A stretch of 64,000 bases of DNA from Azospirillaceae bacterium (GTDB lineage Bacteria; Pseudomonadota; Alphaproteobacteria; Azospirillales; Azospirillaceae): contig JARLIO010000041.1 in NCBI GenBank assembly GCA_031291675.1, forward strand, positions 1-64,000, given 5' to 3'. This document shows positions 25,365 to 34,713 of this stretch, piece after piece. The position numbers and the translations under genes were made by a program. The notes beneath the pieces were generated by a model. That model ran no database searches. It was not told where the DNA came from and worked only from the letters and a program-made list of their open reading frames with translations. Position 1 is the stretch's first letter, and each line of letters opens with the position of its first letter.

Positions 25365-26600
25365 ATGTCCATCGCAGAGCCGCGCGCAATGATACAGGCG
25401 CGCTCGACCGACGCCCTTTCCCTCCCCGAGCCAGGGCTGAAGCCGGCGGACCTGATCGCGCGCTCCCAGGCCATGATTCCGGCGCTCCGGGCGCGCCAGG
25501 CGGAAACCGAGGCCGCAGGACGGTTGCTGGAAACCACCAATCAGGAATTCCTCGATGCGGGCTTCTATCGCATCGTTCAGCCGCGCCGGTTCGGCGGCTA
25601 CGAGTTTGACCTGACCACCTATGTTCGCGTGATGATGGAAATCGCCCGCGGCTGCCCCTCAAGCGCATGGGTGCTGGCGCTCGTTTCCGGCCATCCGATC
25701 ATGCTGGCCGATTTTGCCGAGCGCGCGCAGATCGAGGCCTATGGTGAGCACGGCGATTATCGTTGTCCGTCGGTCGGCTCTCCCCTGCCGGTGAAGCGCG
25801 AGCAGGGCGGGTTCCGCGTCAGCGGCGGCTGGGACTATACATCCGGCTGCGATGTCTCCACCCATGTCATGGTCAGCGGTCTCATCCCCGAGGGCGACAG
25901 CTTCGGTGCGCGGTTGATGCTCGTCGATCGCAAGGATTTCACCATCACCGATAATTGGCGCATGATCGGGATGCAGGGAACCGGTTCGCGCCGCGTGGTG
26001 TTGGACGACATTTTCATACCCGAATACCGGACCGCGCCGATGACGATGTGGCAGGCCCCGGGCAAGGGCGCGGTGCATGCCAATCCGATGTATAACGGCC
26101 GCAAGGGCTCGTTCTTTCTGATCGAACTTGGCGCCGTGATCGTCGGCACGGCAAAAGGCGCGCTCGATCTGTACGAGGAGATCTGCCGGACCAAGAAGAT
26201 GCGCTTCCCACCGAAGGTTCTTCTCTCCGAAAGTCACGAATTCCAGCAATATTATGGTGACGCGCAGTCGAAGCTCGACGCCGCCGAGGCGTTGATGCTC
26301 CAGGTCACCAAGCAATATGTCGATGCTTGCACCGCCGATCCGTTGACCGGCGGAAGCTTCAGCGAGGAAACCGATCGCCGCCTTTTCGCGGTCGGGCAGG
26401 AAGCATGCCGGCTCGCCTGGGATGCGCTGGAGATCATCTTCGCGACAGCCGGCACCAGCATCGGCAGCCGGGATTCGATGCTGGCCCGGATCTATCGCGA
26501 TGCGAGCGTCCAGAAGACGCATTTCGTGCAGCAGCATTCGCGCACGACGGTCAATGCCGCGCGGCTGCATTTCGGCCTGTCGCCCCTGACGCCGTTCTGA
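25365..26600 (+). CDS. flavin-dependent monooxygenase of the acyl-CoA dehydrogenase fold (two-component oxygenase, paralogue 1)
   Basis: This 411-residue protein has the acyl-CoA dehydrogenase fold but the sequence of two-component flavin hydroxylases (HsaA and p-hydroxyphenylacetate hydroxylase C2 type). Features include FYRIVQPRRFGGYEFDLTTY, MEIARGCPSSAWVLAL, WDYTSGCDVSTH and MIGMQGTGSRRVVLDD. Such enzymes take reduced flavin from a separate reductase and hydroxylate phenolic rings. GAGGA seven bases upstream supports the ATG. It starts a tightly packed six-gene operon. A paralogue lies at 41706-42974; the only obvious reductase is at 45270. Confidence 0.85.
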   Translation: MSIAEPRAMIQARSTDALSLPEPGLKPADLIARSQAMIPALRARQAETEAAGRLLETTNQEFLDAGFYRIVQPRRFGGYEFDLTTYVRVMMEIARGCPSSAWVLALVSGHPIMLADFAERAQIEAYGEHGDYRCPSVGSPLPVKREQGGFRVSGGWDYTSGCDVSTHVMVSGLIPEGDSFGARLMLVDRKDFTITDNWRMIGMQGTGSRRVVLDDIFIPEYRTAPMTMWQAPGKGAVHANPMYNGRKGSFFLIELGAVIVGTAKGALDLYEEICRTKKMRFPPKVLLSESHEFQQYYGDAQSKLDAAEALMLQVTKQYVDACTADPLTGGSFSEETDRRLFAVGQEACRLAWDALEIIFATAGTSIGSRDSMLARIYRDASVQKTHFVQQHSRTTVNAARLHFGLSPLTPF

Positions 26601-26616
26601 GCGAAGGCCGTTGAAG

Positions 26617-27375
26617 ATGCAACCCATGGCGAACGAGGTCAATCCCGATACCGTGCGCGAGGTGTTCCGGCGCCGCCGCGGCCATTGGAACGACGACTGG
26701 GAGGCCATGCTGGCCTATTCGCCGGCCTATGTCGCGGCCTATCTCGAATTCTCGGCCTATGTCGCGGATCGCGGGACACTGACACCGAAATTTCGGGAGC
26801 TGGTCTACGTCGCCACCAACTGCACGCCAAGCCATATGTTCGAGAAGGGGCTGCGTAATCACAGCCGCCAGGCGCTGGCGTTGGGCGCAACGCCAGCGGA
26901 ACTGCTCTCGGTCGTGGCGACCGTCAGCGCGACGGGGATCTACTCGTATCTGCTGATTGCCCAGTCCGTCGCCGAACTGGCGCCCGCCGCGCCAGGCGCC
27001 GCGGACCTCGCGAGAATCGACCGTGTCAAGGCCGATCATGCGGCGCTATTTGGCACGGTGATGGCCGAGGCGGATCCGGCGATCGCATTCGACCCCGATT
27101 TCCACGCCCACTGGCTGGATTTCGCGGCGGCGCCACTCCGCGGTCCCCATGCCGCGCTGTCGGTGAAAGACGCCCATCTCATCGCGCTTGCGGTGCACGC
27201 CCAGTGCACCCAGCTCAACCCGGCGGGTATCCGCCAGCACGCGGGGGCAGCGATCGCGCACGGAGCCACGGTCGATGAGGTGCTGGATATCGGCCGGCTG
27301 ATTTCGAGCATGGGAATCCACGCGATGGTCTTTGCCTTGCCGGTCATCAACGATCTTGTTGCAAAAAAGGAATGA
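26617..27375 (+). CDS. carboxymuconolactone decarboxylase-like (AhpD-fold) protein, two domains
   Basis: This 252-residue protein has two copies of the all-helical CMD/AhpD fold. The first contains KFRELVYVATNCTPSHMFEKG and the second LSVKDAHLIALAVHAQCTQL with IRQHAGAAIAHGATVDEVLD. The first domain has no C-x-x-C pair, so peroxidase activity is unlikely; decarboxylase-type or other chemistry on ring-fission products is possible. ATG at 26617 has AAGG nine bases before it; a TTG six bases upstream is less likely. The stop overlaps an ATG of the next gene. Confidence 0.82.
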   Translation: MQPMANEVNPDTVREVFRRRRGHWNDDWEAMLAYSPAYVAAYLEFSAYVADRGTLTPKFRELVYVATNCTPSHMFEKGLRNHSRQALALGATPAELLSVVATVSATGIYSYLLIAQSVAELAPAAPGAADLARIDRVKADHAALFGTVMAEADPAIAFDPDFHAHWLDFAAAPLRGPHAALSVKDAHLIALAVHAQCTQLNPAGIRQHAGAAIAHGATVDEVLDIGRLISSMGIHAMVFALPVINDLVAKKE

Positions 27376-27377
27376 TC

Positions 27378-28103
27378 ATGGGTGCCTTCCATGACTATCG
27401 TGGCGGCGGGACGAGCGCGCGCGGCTACTACGCGGCGCCGCAAAACGGCGCGCCACGGGGCGGGGTGCTGGTCATCCACGAGGCGCCGGGACTGGGCGCG
27501 CATGTTCAGCGGCGGGTCGACGCGCTCGCGGCGAACGGTTATGCGGCGTTCGCGGCGGACCTTCATGGCGAGGGTCGACTGGCCCGCAATAGCAATGAGG
27601 CGCGCGGCTGGATCGGCGCCTTGAAGGCGGAACCGGACATGCTGCTCGCCCGTCTGGAATCCGCACTGGAAGCGCTCGCGGCGCAGAGCGGGATCGGCAA
27701 GGACAATCTCTCCGCGGCCGGCTATTGCTTCGGCGGCTGGTGCGCGCTGGAGCTTGCCCGCGCCGGCGCGCCGCTGCGCAGTGTCAGCGTTTTCCACGGT
27801 GCGGTGACGAGTGATCGCGGTGCCACCGCGATCACAGGATCGGTGCTGATTTGCACCGGTGATGCCGATCCGTTCGCGCCACTGGACCAACTCGTTGCCC
27901 TGGGCGACGAGTTGCGCGGGGCCGGCATCGATTATCAGCTCTGTCTTTATGGCGGGGTCAAGCATGGCTTCAGCAATCCCGACGTGCCCGCCATGCCCGG
28001 CTTCGGCTACGACGCTGCCGCCGATCGGCGCTCCTGGACATCCTTTATGCACCTGCTGGACGAATCTTCTTTCGTCTCGACGGGCGGCGACACGGAACGA
28101 TGA
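27378..28103 (+). CDS. dienelactone hydrolase family protein
   Basis: This 241-residue alpha/beta hydrolase has the dienelactone hydrolase landmarks: Glu36 in VIHEAPGL, the nucleophile Cys117 in AAGYCFGGW, Asp in CTGDADPFAP and His in GVKHGFSNPD. The family hydrolyses dienelactone to maleylacetate, or related esters and lactones. The ATG at 27378 is better spaced from AAAAAAGG than one six bases upstream. It sits in a packed catabolic operon, consistent with lactone opening after ring cleavage. Confidence 0.88.
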   Translation: MGAFHDYRGGGTSARGYYAAPQNGAPRGGVLVIHEAPGLGAHVQRRVDALAANGYAAFAADLHGEGRLARNSNEARGWIGALKAEPDMLLARLESALEALAAQSGIGKDNLSAAGYCFGGWCALELARAGAPLRSVSVFHGAVTSDRGATAITGSVLICTGDADPFAPLDQLVALGDELRGAGIDYQLCLYGGVKHGFSNPDVPAMPGFGYDAAADRRSWTSFMHLLDESSFVSTGGDTER

Positions 28104-28104
28104 C

Positions 28105-28950
28105 ATGACCTATTTCGAGCACAAGACGATCCTGATTTCCGGCGCTGCGACCGGTATTGGCAGGGCGACCGCGCGCCGCCTGACGGAGCTTGGCGCGCGT
28201 ATCATGATCGCGGATTTGGACGGTGCCGGCGCCGAAGCCGCCGCGCAGGCGCTACCGGGGGGCCGGGCGCGCGGCTTCCGCTGTGATGTGCGCGACGATG
28301 CCGAAGTGGCCAGGCTGCACGCCGCAGTGCTCAGCGCGTGTGGCAGCGTCGACATGCTCATCAACAACGCCGCGAAACCGCCGGTCACCGGCCCGATCAT
28401 CGATACGACACTCGACCAGTGGCGCGATGCGCTCGAGGTCAACGTTCTCGGCTATGTGCGGATGATCCGCGCCTTTCTGCCTGATATGGTCGCGCGGGGC
28501 AGCGGCCACATCGTCAATACGTCATCGGGGCTTGCCTTGCTGCCCGATCCGCCGATCCGTTTCATGGGGCCCTACATCGCGTCCAAGGGCGCGCAGCTGT
28601 CGATGAGCTACGCCTTCGCCCACGCTCTGGCCGGAACCGGTGTATCGATATCCGTCTTTTGCCCCGGCATCACCGACACGTCGGATCGTCCCGGGGGCCC
28701 GCCCCCGCCCGGTCCTCATATGCCGTCCCCGGAAGATTTCCGCATCGGCGTGCCGACGCGCCGCACCGAGCGGGTCAGCGCCGATTACGCCGCCGGCATC
28801 CTGGTCGAAGGGCTGGCACGCCGTGACTTCGTGATCTGCTCGCAGGCCGGCTATCTGCCGGATCTCATCGCTTTCGCAGAGGAGAAACTCGATCCGCAAT
28901 CGATCGTGCGTCAAGCCCGAGCCGAAGCCGCCGCGGCCGCGAACCGTTAG
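28105..28950 (+). CDS. short-chain dehydrogenase/reductase
   Basis: This 281-residue SDR has the cofactor loop SGAATGIGRATAR at residues 10-22, the NNAAKPP motif, the catalytic serine in NTSSGLA and the YIASKGA tyrosine/lysine pair. Acidic Asp in MIADLDG at the end of strand 2 suggests NAD(H) preference. It begins one base after the hydrolase stop. The C-terminal part (PTRRTERVSADYAAGILVEG) is usual for classical SDRs. Substrate unknown; oxidation of a hydroxyl group in the pathway is likely. Confidence 0.87.
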   Translation: MTYFEHKTILISGAATGIGRATARRLTELGARIMIADLDGAGAEAAAQALPGGRARGFRCDVRDDAEVARLHAAVLSACGSVDMLINNAAKPPVTGPIIDTTLDQWRDALEVNVLGYVRMIRAFLPDMVARGSGHIVNTSSGLALLPDPPIRFMGPYIASKGAQLSMSYAFAHALAGTGVSISVFCPGITDTSDRPGGPPPPGPHMPSPEDFRIGVPTRRTERVSADYAAGILVEGLARRDFVICSQAGYLPDLIAFAEEKLDPQSIVRQARAEAAAAANR

Positions 28951-28963
28951 GAGGAGGTGAGCC

Positions 28964-29542
28964 ATGGGGCGTCTCCGCTACCTCACACAAGACGATCTGG
29001 CCCCGGAAGACCAGGACATTCCGCGCCTCAAATCGAACATTACCCGGGCGGTCGCCCATAGTCCGCGGCTTGCCCGGCTGGTCGCCGCGCGCGGCATGTA
29101 TCTGCGCCACGAGAGCGGCCTGGACGCGCGGCTGCGCGAGCTGGCGATCCTGCAGGTCGGATATTCGACCCGCTCCGCCTATGAATGGGCGCATCACATC
29201 GACGTTGCCTTGTCCTTCGGCGTGAGCGCGGACGACATCCGGGCGATCGGGTTGGAGACGCGGGGTCAACATTCCCATCTCGGGCCGCTAGCATCCGCGG
29301 TGCTCGCCGCCGCCCGGTCGCTGACCGACGATCTTGTCCTGCCGCAGGACATATTCGATCGGCTGGCGGGAGAATTGAGCAACGAGCATCTCGTCGACCT
29401 GTTTGTGGCGATCGCAGAATATAACGGGCTGGTCCGTGTGATGGCCGCGATCGAGATCGATCTCGAAGCGGAATATCTGCCGTATCTCGACCGGTTTCCG
29501 CTACCTGCCGCAAATAGTCCGGAGCAGGCGCCGCTTCAATAG
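28964..29542 (+). CDS. carboxymuconolactone decarboxylase-like (AhpD-fold) protein
   Basis: This 192-residue helical protein has the CMD-type signature RLRELAILQVGYSTRSAYEW and AHHIDVALSFGVSADDIRAI. The family's redox CxxC is absent (GYSTRSAYEW), so it is not an AhpD-type peroxidase. AGGAGGTGA lies upstream of the ATG. It is the second such protein in this operon, which suggests distinct roles. Confidence 0.82.
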   Translation: MGRLRYLTQDDLAPEDQDIPRLKSNITRAVAHSPRLARLVAARGMYLRHESGLDARLRELAILQVGYSTRSAYEWAHHIDVALSFGVSADDIRAIGLETRGQHSHLGPLASAVLAAARSLTDDLVLPQDIFDRLAGELSNEHLVDLFVAIAEYNGLVRVMAAIEIDLEAEYLPYLDRFPLPAANSPEQAPLQ

Positions 29543-29624
29543 GCGCCGCGTCCCGGCATCACGGTATCGGCCATCACGCCGGTCCTCCCGAATCCTTTCC
29601 CTGTTCTCCTGGAGAAACCCCGCT

Positions 29625-30479
29625 ATGAAACTACTGAGTTTTAAAATCGACGGACGGGCCAGCTTTGGCGCCGTGGTGGGTGACAAGGTCGTCGATCTCG
29701 GCCGCAAATTCGAAGGCCGTTTCGTCGATCTGGTCGATCTGCTCAAGGCCGATGCCCTGGCGGAAACCGAACGTGCGATCGCCGACGCCAAGGGCGACTA
29801 TGCCCTGTCGGACATCGAATTCCTGCCGGTGATCCCGAACCCGCCCAAGATCATCTGCATCGGCGTGAACTATGAAACGCATCGCAGCGAAATCGGCCGG
29901 GATCCGAGCAAAATGCCGATGGTTTTCGCACGCTTCCCCGCGACCCAGGTCGGGCACCTGCAACCGATGACGCTGCCGCCCGAAACGCCAACCTTCGACT
30001 ACGAGGGCGAGATCGCGGTCATCATCGGTAAAGCGGGACGCCGCATCTCCCAGGAAAATTGCTGGGAATACATTGCCGGCTATGCGCCCTACAACGATGG
30101 CAGTATTCGCGATTGGCAACGGCACACCGCGCAATGGACCCCCGGAAAAAACTGGTACCAGACCGGCGCCTTCGGTCCGTGGATGACGACGCGGGGTGAG
30201 ATTTCCGACAACCAGACGCTGCACCTGATGACGCGCCTCAATGGCGTGGAGCTGCAGAACGCCGATAGCAGCCAGATGATCTTTTCGATACCGTTCCTGA
30301 TCCAATATTGCTCGACCTTCATTCCGCTGGAGCCGGGCGATGTCATCGTCACCGGGACCCCGGGCGGCGTCGGCGTCCGCCGCGAGCCGAAGCTGTTCAT
30401 GAAGGACGGCGATGTGGTCGAGGTCGAAATCACCGAGGTCGGCGTGCTGCGCAACCCGATCAAGGCGGAAACTGTCTGA
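29625..30479 (+). CDS. fumarylacetoacetate hydrolase family protein
   Basis: This 284-residue protein has an FAH catalytic domain: PKIICIGVNYETHRSEIG, the metal-binding FDYEGEIAVIIG, YNDGSIRDWQ and the C-terminal PGDVIVTGTPGGVG. These enzymes hydrolyse acylpyruvates or similar beta-diketones with a divalent metal, e.g. fumarylpyruvate to fumarate and pyruvate. The GGAGAAA sequence precedes the ATG. It ends the rightward operon. A maleate-isomerase-like gene at 34.9 kb could act on the cleavage products. Confidence 0.92.
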   Translation: MKLLSFKIDGRASFGAVVGDKVVDLGRKFEGRFVDLVDLLKADALAETERAIADAKGDYALSDIEFLPVIPNPPKIICIGVNYETHRSEIGRDPSKMPMVFARFPATQVGHLQPMTLPPETPTFDYEGEIAVIIGKAGRRISQENCWEYIAGYAPYNDGSIRDWQRHTAQWTPGKNWYQTGAFGPWMTTRGEISDNQTLHLMTRLNGVELQNADSSQMIFSIPFLIQYCSTFIPLEPGDVIVTGTPGGVGVRREPKLFMKDGDVVEVEITEVGVLRNPIKAETV

Positions 30480-30495
30480 AGACAACATGCCCCTG

Positions 30496-30564
30496 CGGGC
30501 CGTTACGATGGTTCAAGGCACCACGCCGTCCAGCTCGCCAGTAACGGCCCGTTTGAGCTTTTTT
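30496..30564 (+). terminator. long-loop terminator after the FAH operon
   Basis: CGGGCCGTTAC at 30496-30506 pairs exactly with GTAACGGCCCG at 30541-30551. A T-run (TTTTTT, 30559-30564) follows. The 34-base loop is longer than usual, but position and T-run support termination. Confidence 0.55.
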
Positions 30565-30598
30565 GTCACATCCCTCGCATTTTAGTTAAAGACAAAAA

Positions 30599-30621
30599 CG
30601 CCTTATTTTAGAAATAAGGCG
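30599..30621. other. perfect AT-rich hairpin in a convergent gap
   Basis: CGCCTTATTT and AAATAAGGCG form a 10-base perfect stem with a TAG loop. It lies in a 312-base AT-rich gap between convergent operons (30480-30791) that otherwise holds no gene. It could terminate the leftward operon or be a recognition site. Confidence 0.5.
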
Positions 30622-30791
30622 CAAAATACCGCAATTGGTCTGAATTAAGGGCGCTTTCCATTCCAAGCTGTCGCCATTTATTAGTCATAGGAGTCTTTTA
30701 TCGTTCTTTTTATTGATAAAATAACTTCGGTTTGCGGTCGTTATTGGAATTATCATCTGCGGTGCGTCGCGAATGCGGTGGACTCCGCCTG

Positions 30792-31664
30792 TCAGCGATG
30801 ATGCCATAGTGGCGCACCGGCGACGAGACTGCGGAATTGCACAACATGGTCCCTGCGAATCGATCCGATAAACACGGTTTTTCGGTCGGCGCCGCCGAAG
30901 GCGATACTGGCCGGAAAATCGACAAGCTTCGCTTCGGCGTCTTCGAACAGGCAGTGCGCGGTTCCGTCACGATCGATCCGATAGATCGCGTTGCGCGTCA
31001 CCTCGCTCACCCATAAGCCGCCCTCGACATCGAAAGCCAGCCCGTCGACGATCGCACCGCTGAACAGGGGATCGGGCCCGAACGGCTGCGCCGCGCCCAC
31101 GGTGCCGTCGGGCCGAATCGGCAATCGGACCACGTGCCCAAGCGCCGATTCCGCCAGATATAAGTATTGCATGGCGGGGTCGAAGCGGATTTCGTTGGCA
31201 AAGCAGAACCCTGTCGCCATCAGGCGCGGACCTGATGGTGCGAGCTTGAGCAAAAAGCCATCGGGGATCGCGGACGCGATCGCGCGGGAACGCGGAACGA
31301 TACGGGTCGAAACGGTGATCCACAGCCCGCCCGTGGGATCGAAATGTACGAAGTTCACCGCGCCCAGAGTCTCGCCCTCATATTGGTCGAGCAGCAGTGT
31401 GGCGGTGCCGTCCGGCCGCAACCGGTGCACCGTGCCCGTATCGATCCCGGCCAGGATCAATGAGCCGTCGCGATCCTGCGCCACGCCGTTGGTCGCGCCG
31501 CCGGGACAGGGAACGTGAACGCAGCTTCCATCGGCCGTGATCCGCATGACGCCACCGCGACCATCCGATACCACCAGCACGCCGTCCGCCATGGCCAGCA
31601 CGCATTCGGGGCGGCGCAGCGCTTCGCCGATGCGGCCGGCCGGAATCAGCGCGCCTGTTATCAT
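30792..31664 (-). CDS. SMP-30/gluconolactonase family protein
   Basis: This 290-residue protein has the six-bladed propeller pattern of SMP-30/gluconolactonases: ECVLAMADGVLVVSDGRGG, GATNGVAQDRDGSLILAG, FCFANEIRFDPAMQYLY and GLAFDVEGGLWVSE. The conserved metal-site residues (asparagine in TNGVAQD and FANEI) are present. It is expected to be a calcium-dependent lactonase, which would fit lactone intermediates of aromatic breakdown. Its ATG overlaps the stop of the hydroxylase gene (ATGA), so it is the last gene of a three-gene leftward operon. Confidence 0.88.
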   Translation of the reverse strand: MITGALIPAGRIGEALRRPECVLAMADGVLVVSDGRGGVMRITADGSCVHVPCPGGATNGVAQDRDGSLILAGIDTGTVHRLRPDGTATLLLDQYEGETLGAVNFVHFDPTGGLWITVSTRIVPRSRAIASAIPDGFLLKLAPSGPRLMATGFCFANEIRFDPAMQYLYLAESALGHVVRLPIRPDGTVGAAQPFGPDPLFSGAIVDGLAFDVEGGLWVSEVTRNAIYRIDRDGTAHCLFEDAEAKLVDFPASIAFGGADRKTVFIGSIRRDHVVQFRSLVAGAPLWHHR

Positions 31665-33145
31665 CCGTCACCGTCCGCCGCCAACGGGATCGTCCGGGTC
31701 ACGGCATCCAGCGCGGCCGCCGATCGCGCCGTGCCCAGAATATAGTGATCCGGCCTGATGATAACCGCTTCGGCCTCGATGGAGTCCAGATACGCGGTTG
31801 CTTCGCCCTCCAGCACCGCGGCATCAGCCCGTTTCCAGCGCGCCCGGGTCTCCTCCTTCACCTGATCGATCAGTCCCGCCCGGGACAGGATGACGAACCG
31901 GGGTCCCGCCGCGTCGTCGAGCCACCGCCCATCCCGCAGCCGGGGTTGCGGCGCCAACGTCCCGGCGAGCCTGTCGTCGTCGAGACCGCCGGTGCCGCCA
32001 AGCCGAGGCCTGATCGGCGTGAGTATCTGTGGCTGCGCCAGCAGCATCGCGTCACGCGCGCGCGCGCGGTCGGGGTTGGTTTCCTGGATGATCGCGCCGA
32101 TCCGGTTGGCCTCGGCGATGTATTGCGCCACGTGCGGCCGCAGTTCGGCCTCGTAGCTGTCGAGCAGCGACGCCGCGCCCCGCCCATCCAACACCCATGC
32201 GAGTTTCCAGGCCAGGTTCGCCGCATCCCGCAGCCCCGCGCACAGGCCCTGGCCAAGGAAAGGCGGCGTCTGGTGCGCGGCATCGCCGGCGACCATCACC
32301 CGGTCTTTGCGCCACGGGGTCGCGATCGCGGAGCTGAAGGTATAGACCACCGCGCGTTCGATCTCGGCATCCCCGGGCGCCAGCCAGCGCCTCAGCAGCG
32401 ATCTCACATGGTCCGGCTCAACGAAAATCACCGGATCGTCGCCTGGCAGCAGCTTGACTTCCCAGCGCCGCCGCCGCCCTACCGCCTCGATATAGGTGAA
32501 AGGCCGCGCCGGATCGCAATATTGCACCGTCCCTTCCGGGAGCGCGGGCGCGCCGTCATGGAGGATCAGGTCGGCGACCAACCATTGTTCCGGCGGTGCA
32601 AGAACCTCCAGGCCCGCGCCAAGCATTTGCCGTACCGTCGAGCGCGCGCCATCGCAGCCGACGACGAAATTCGCGGTAAAGCGGCTTGCGCCGTCCGGTC
32701 CCGTCGCCTCGATGGTCACGGCGCGATCATCCTGCGTCATCGCCGTGGCGCTGTAGCCAAGGCGCAGCGTGATCAGCGGCGATGCCGCGGCGCGCGCGCG
32801 CAGCGCGACCTCCAAATCCGGCTGGTGGAAGCGGTTGCTGTCGCGCCAGCCCTGCGGCCCCGGCAGGATCGACCGGGGCCAGTCGATCAGCAACGCGCCG
32901 CCGGCATCCTCAAAGCGCATCCGGGGATAGACGCCCAGGCGCGAGGCCAGCATGTCGCTGATGCCGGCCGCTTGCAGGATGCGAACCGCCTCGCCATCGA
33001 GATGCGTCGCGCGCGGCAGCGAATAGGGCAGCGCGAACGCGTCGAGCACGAGGACCCGCCGCGACTGCCGCACCAGCAGGTTCGCCAGCGCCGCACCCAC
33101 GGGACCGCAGCCGATAATGGCAACGTCAAAATGATCGGTCATCAT
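31661..33145 (-). CDS. FAD-dependent aromatic hydroxylase (MhpA/phenol hydroxylase type)
   Basis: This 494-residue flavoprotein has the dinucleotide loop VAIIGCGPVGAALANLL at residues 9-25 and the second FAD motif GDAAHQTPPFLGQGLCAGL. It belongs to the single-component group A hydroxylases, such as 3-(3-hydroxyphenyl)propionate hydroxylase. These add an ortho hydroxyl to a phenolic ring using NAD(P)H. ATG at 33145 or 33142 gives the motif the usual distance from the N-terminus. The next gene upstream encodes a VOC protein and the next downstream a lactonase, a plausible hydroxylation-cleavage-hydrolysis set. Confidence 0.88.
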   Translation of the reverse strand: MMTDHFDVAIIGCGPVGAALANLLVRQSRRVLVLDAFALPYSLPRATHLDGEAVRILQAAGISDMLASRLGVYPRMRFEDAGGALLIDWPRSILPGPQGWRDSNRFHQPDLEVALRARAAASPLITLRLGYSATAMTQDDRAVTIEATGPDGASRFTANFVVGCDGARSTVRQMLGAGLEVLAPPEQWLVADLILHDGAPALPEGTVQYCDPARPFTYIEAVGRRRRWEVKLLPGDDPVIFVEPDHVRSLLRRWLAPGDAEIERAVVYTFSSAIATPWRKDRVMVAGDAAHQTPPFLGQGLCAGLRDAANLAWKLAWVLDGRGAASLLDSYEAELRPHVAQYIAEANRIGAIIQETNPDRARARDAMLLAQPQILTPIRPRLGGTGGLDDDRLAGTLAPQPRLRDGRWLDDAAGPRFVILSRAGLIDQVKEETRARWKRADAAVLEGEATAYLDSIEAEAVIIRPDHYILGTARSAAALDAVTRTIPLAADGDG

Positions 33146-33173
33146 AGGTCTCAACCCACCTGAGGAAAGCAAC

Positions 33174-33695
33174 TCACAGCGGCGTGATGTTGCGGGCGAC
33201 CGCCTCGCTCCACGCCGCAAGCGGCGTGAAACCCGGCATGTTTCGGCACAGGGCCTCCGTCCGGGCGTAGATATCCGCGTCGGGATCGAGAAGGTCGATC
33301 CTCGTCCGATGCGGTTGGGTGATGTACCAGGGTGTGTCGACATAGGCTTCCACACGGTTGCCGTCCGGATCGGGGAAATAGACCGACCAGGCGATGCCAT
33401 GCGTCAGGGGTTCCAGATTGGGAACGCCATCCTCGATCAGGCGCTGGTACACCCGCCGCAGCTCGGCGAGTGTTTTCAGGCGGAAGGAGAGCTGGTTCAC
33501 CAAATGCTGTTCGTTTTCGGGCCGGCCCGTGACCAGGACCAGCTGATGATGCGATGTCGGATCGGCGGTCAGGAACACGATCGAGCGCTTCGCGTCGCGG
33601 CCCATGTCCGTGATCGTGAATCCGAACACACGTCGGTAGAATGCCAGCATGCGATCGAAATCACCGACGTAGAGACCAACATGCCCGATTTCCAT
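33174..33695 (-). CDS. VOC-family metalloprotein, possible extradiol dioxygenase
   Basis: This 173-residue protein has the paired beta-alpha-beta-beta-beta fold of the VOC superfamily. Candidate metal ligands are His5 (IGHVGLYV), His50 (SHHQL) and Glu116 (NRVEAYVD). The PDPDGNRVEAYVD sequence is typical of single-domain extradiol dioxygenases and glyoxalase-like enzymes. The ATG at 33695 follows GGAGG. Adjacent to the FAD hydroxylase, it is a candidate ring-cleavage enzyme, but glyoxalase or resistance functions remain possible. Confidence 0.82.
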   Translation of the reverse strand: MEIGHVGLYVGDFDRMLAFYRRVFGFTITDMGRDAKRSIVFLTADPTSHHQLVLVTGRPENEQHLVNQLSFRLKTLAELRRVYQRLIEDGVPNLEPLTHGIAWSVYFPDPDGNRVEAYVDTPWYITQPHRTRIDLLDPDADIYARTEALCRNMPGFTPLAAWSEAVARNITPL

Positions 33696-33918
33696 TGAGC
33701 TTCCTCCAGATGCTCGGGCACGCTCGCCCGACGATTGCGCGCTCCTGGCGCGCCCATCGACGCTAGAGTGGCGATCGGGTTCGGGAAATACGCTTGGTTC
33801 GATCGTCCGTGCAGTGAACTTGCCTCGGCTGGGAAGATCCTGCCGGGCGTTCCGCCCAAACGGCGTCAACTCAGGGGATCATGCTCCAGACCGCGCGCCA
33901 TGTTGGCCTGAACGCGTT

Positions 33919-34713
33919 TCAGAGCGGGCAGGAGATGATCGAGGCCATCCCGCAATCATGCTCCAGACTGCACTCGATTTTAGCCTGAGCGCGTTTCAGC
34001 GCGGGCAGGAACTGGTCGAGGCCATCCTGCGAATTCACCGCGCACGAGACCCAGGCGATGTCGATGCAGGCCAGAACCCGTCCTCGATACCGGATCGGCA
34101 CAGCAAGCAACGTCGCCCAGGGATAATCGGTGCGCTGTTCGAGGGCATATCCTTGCGTCCTGACCGTCTGCAGCGCCGCCCGCGTATGCACCCGCCCCCG
34201 CCCCGCCAGGTCGACACGATCGCCGAACCGCTCGATATGGGTCAGGATGAGGTCGGCCTCCTGTGACGGGCAGAAAGCGAGATAGGCGCGCCCGACAGCG
34301 CTCGTCAACATGGATCGCAGCCGGTCGTCGAACGCACGGACATCAATGCGGAACGGATTCTGCTGGTGCGTGGAATCCCGGAGCACCATGGCATAATCTT
34401 CGAACGTGGCAATCTCGCAGGTCCAGGCCACCTCTTTCTGCAGCTCGATCAGAATGGGTGCGGCCGCCCACAATGCCCATGCCTCATCGGTAAACCCGTT
34501 GTCCAGCGCGCGGGTTGCCAGCGTCGGGCGATAGACCTTTTCGCCCTCCACCGACACGAGGCCACTATCGACCAGCGTTTCCAGGATCCGGTACACCGTG
34601 GGACGGGAGAGACCAAGCCTGTCGGCGATCACCTGGCAGGGCGCGCCGCCGGTCTCGTTAAGAACTCTCAACGCGTTTAGTCCCCGGGAAAGCGCGCGGA
34701 TTGCCTCGGTCAT
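33919..34713 (-). CDS. IclR-family transcriptional regulator
   Basis: This 264-residue protein has an IclR N-terminal winged helix (RGLNALRVLNE, CQVIADRLGLSRPTVYRILE) and the C-terminal effector domain (YLAFCPSQEADLIL, GYALEQRTDYPWATLLAVP). It is divergent from the maleate-isomerase-like gene, across 217 bases, and upstream of the leftward VOC/hydroxylase operon. It could control either operon. No obvious operator is seen in the divergent gap. Confidence 0.9.
   Translation of the reverse strand: MTEAIRALSRGLNALRVLNETGGAPCQVIADRLGLSRPTVYRILETLVDSGLVSVEGEKVYRPTLATRALDNGFTDEAWALWAAAPILIELQKEVAWTCEIATFEDYAMVLRDSTHQQNPFRIDVRAFDDRLRSMLTSAVGRAYLAFCPSQEADLILTHIERFGDRVDLAGRGRVHTRAALQTVRTQGYALEQRTDYPWATLLAVPIRYRGRVLACIDIAWVSCAVNSQDGLDQFLPALKRAQAKIECSLEHDCGMASIISCPL

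Noticed and set aside
30599-30621. Small regulatory RNA
   Set aside because: A single hairpin without a promoter or T-run does not support an RNA gene.
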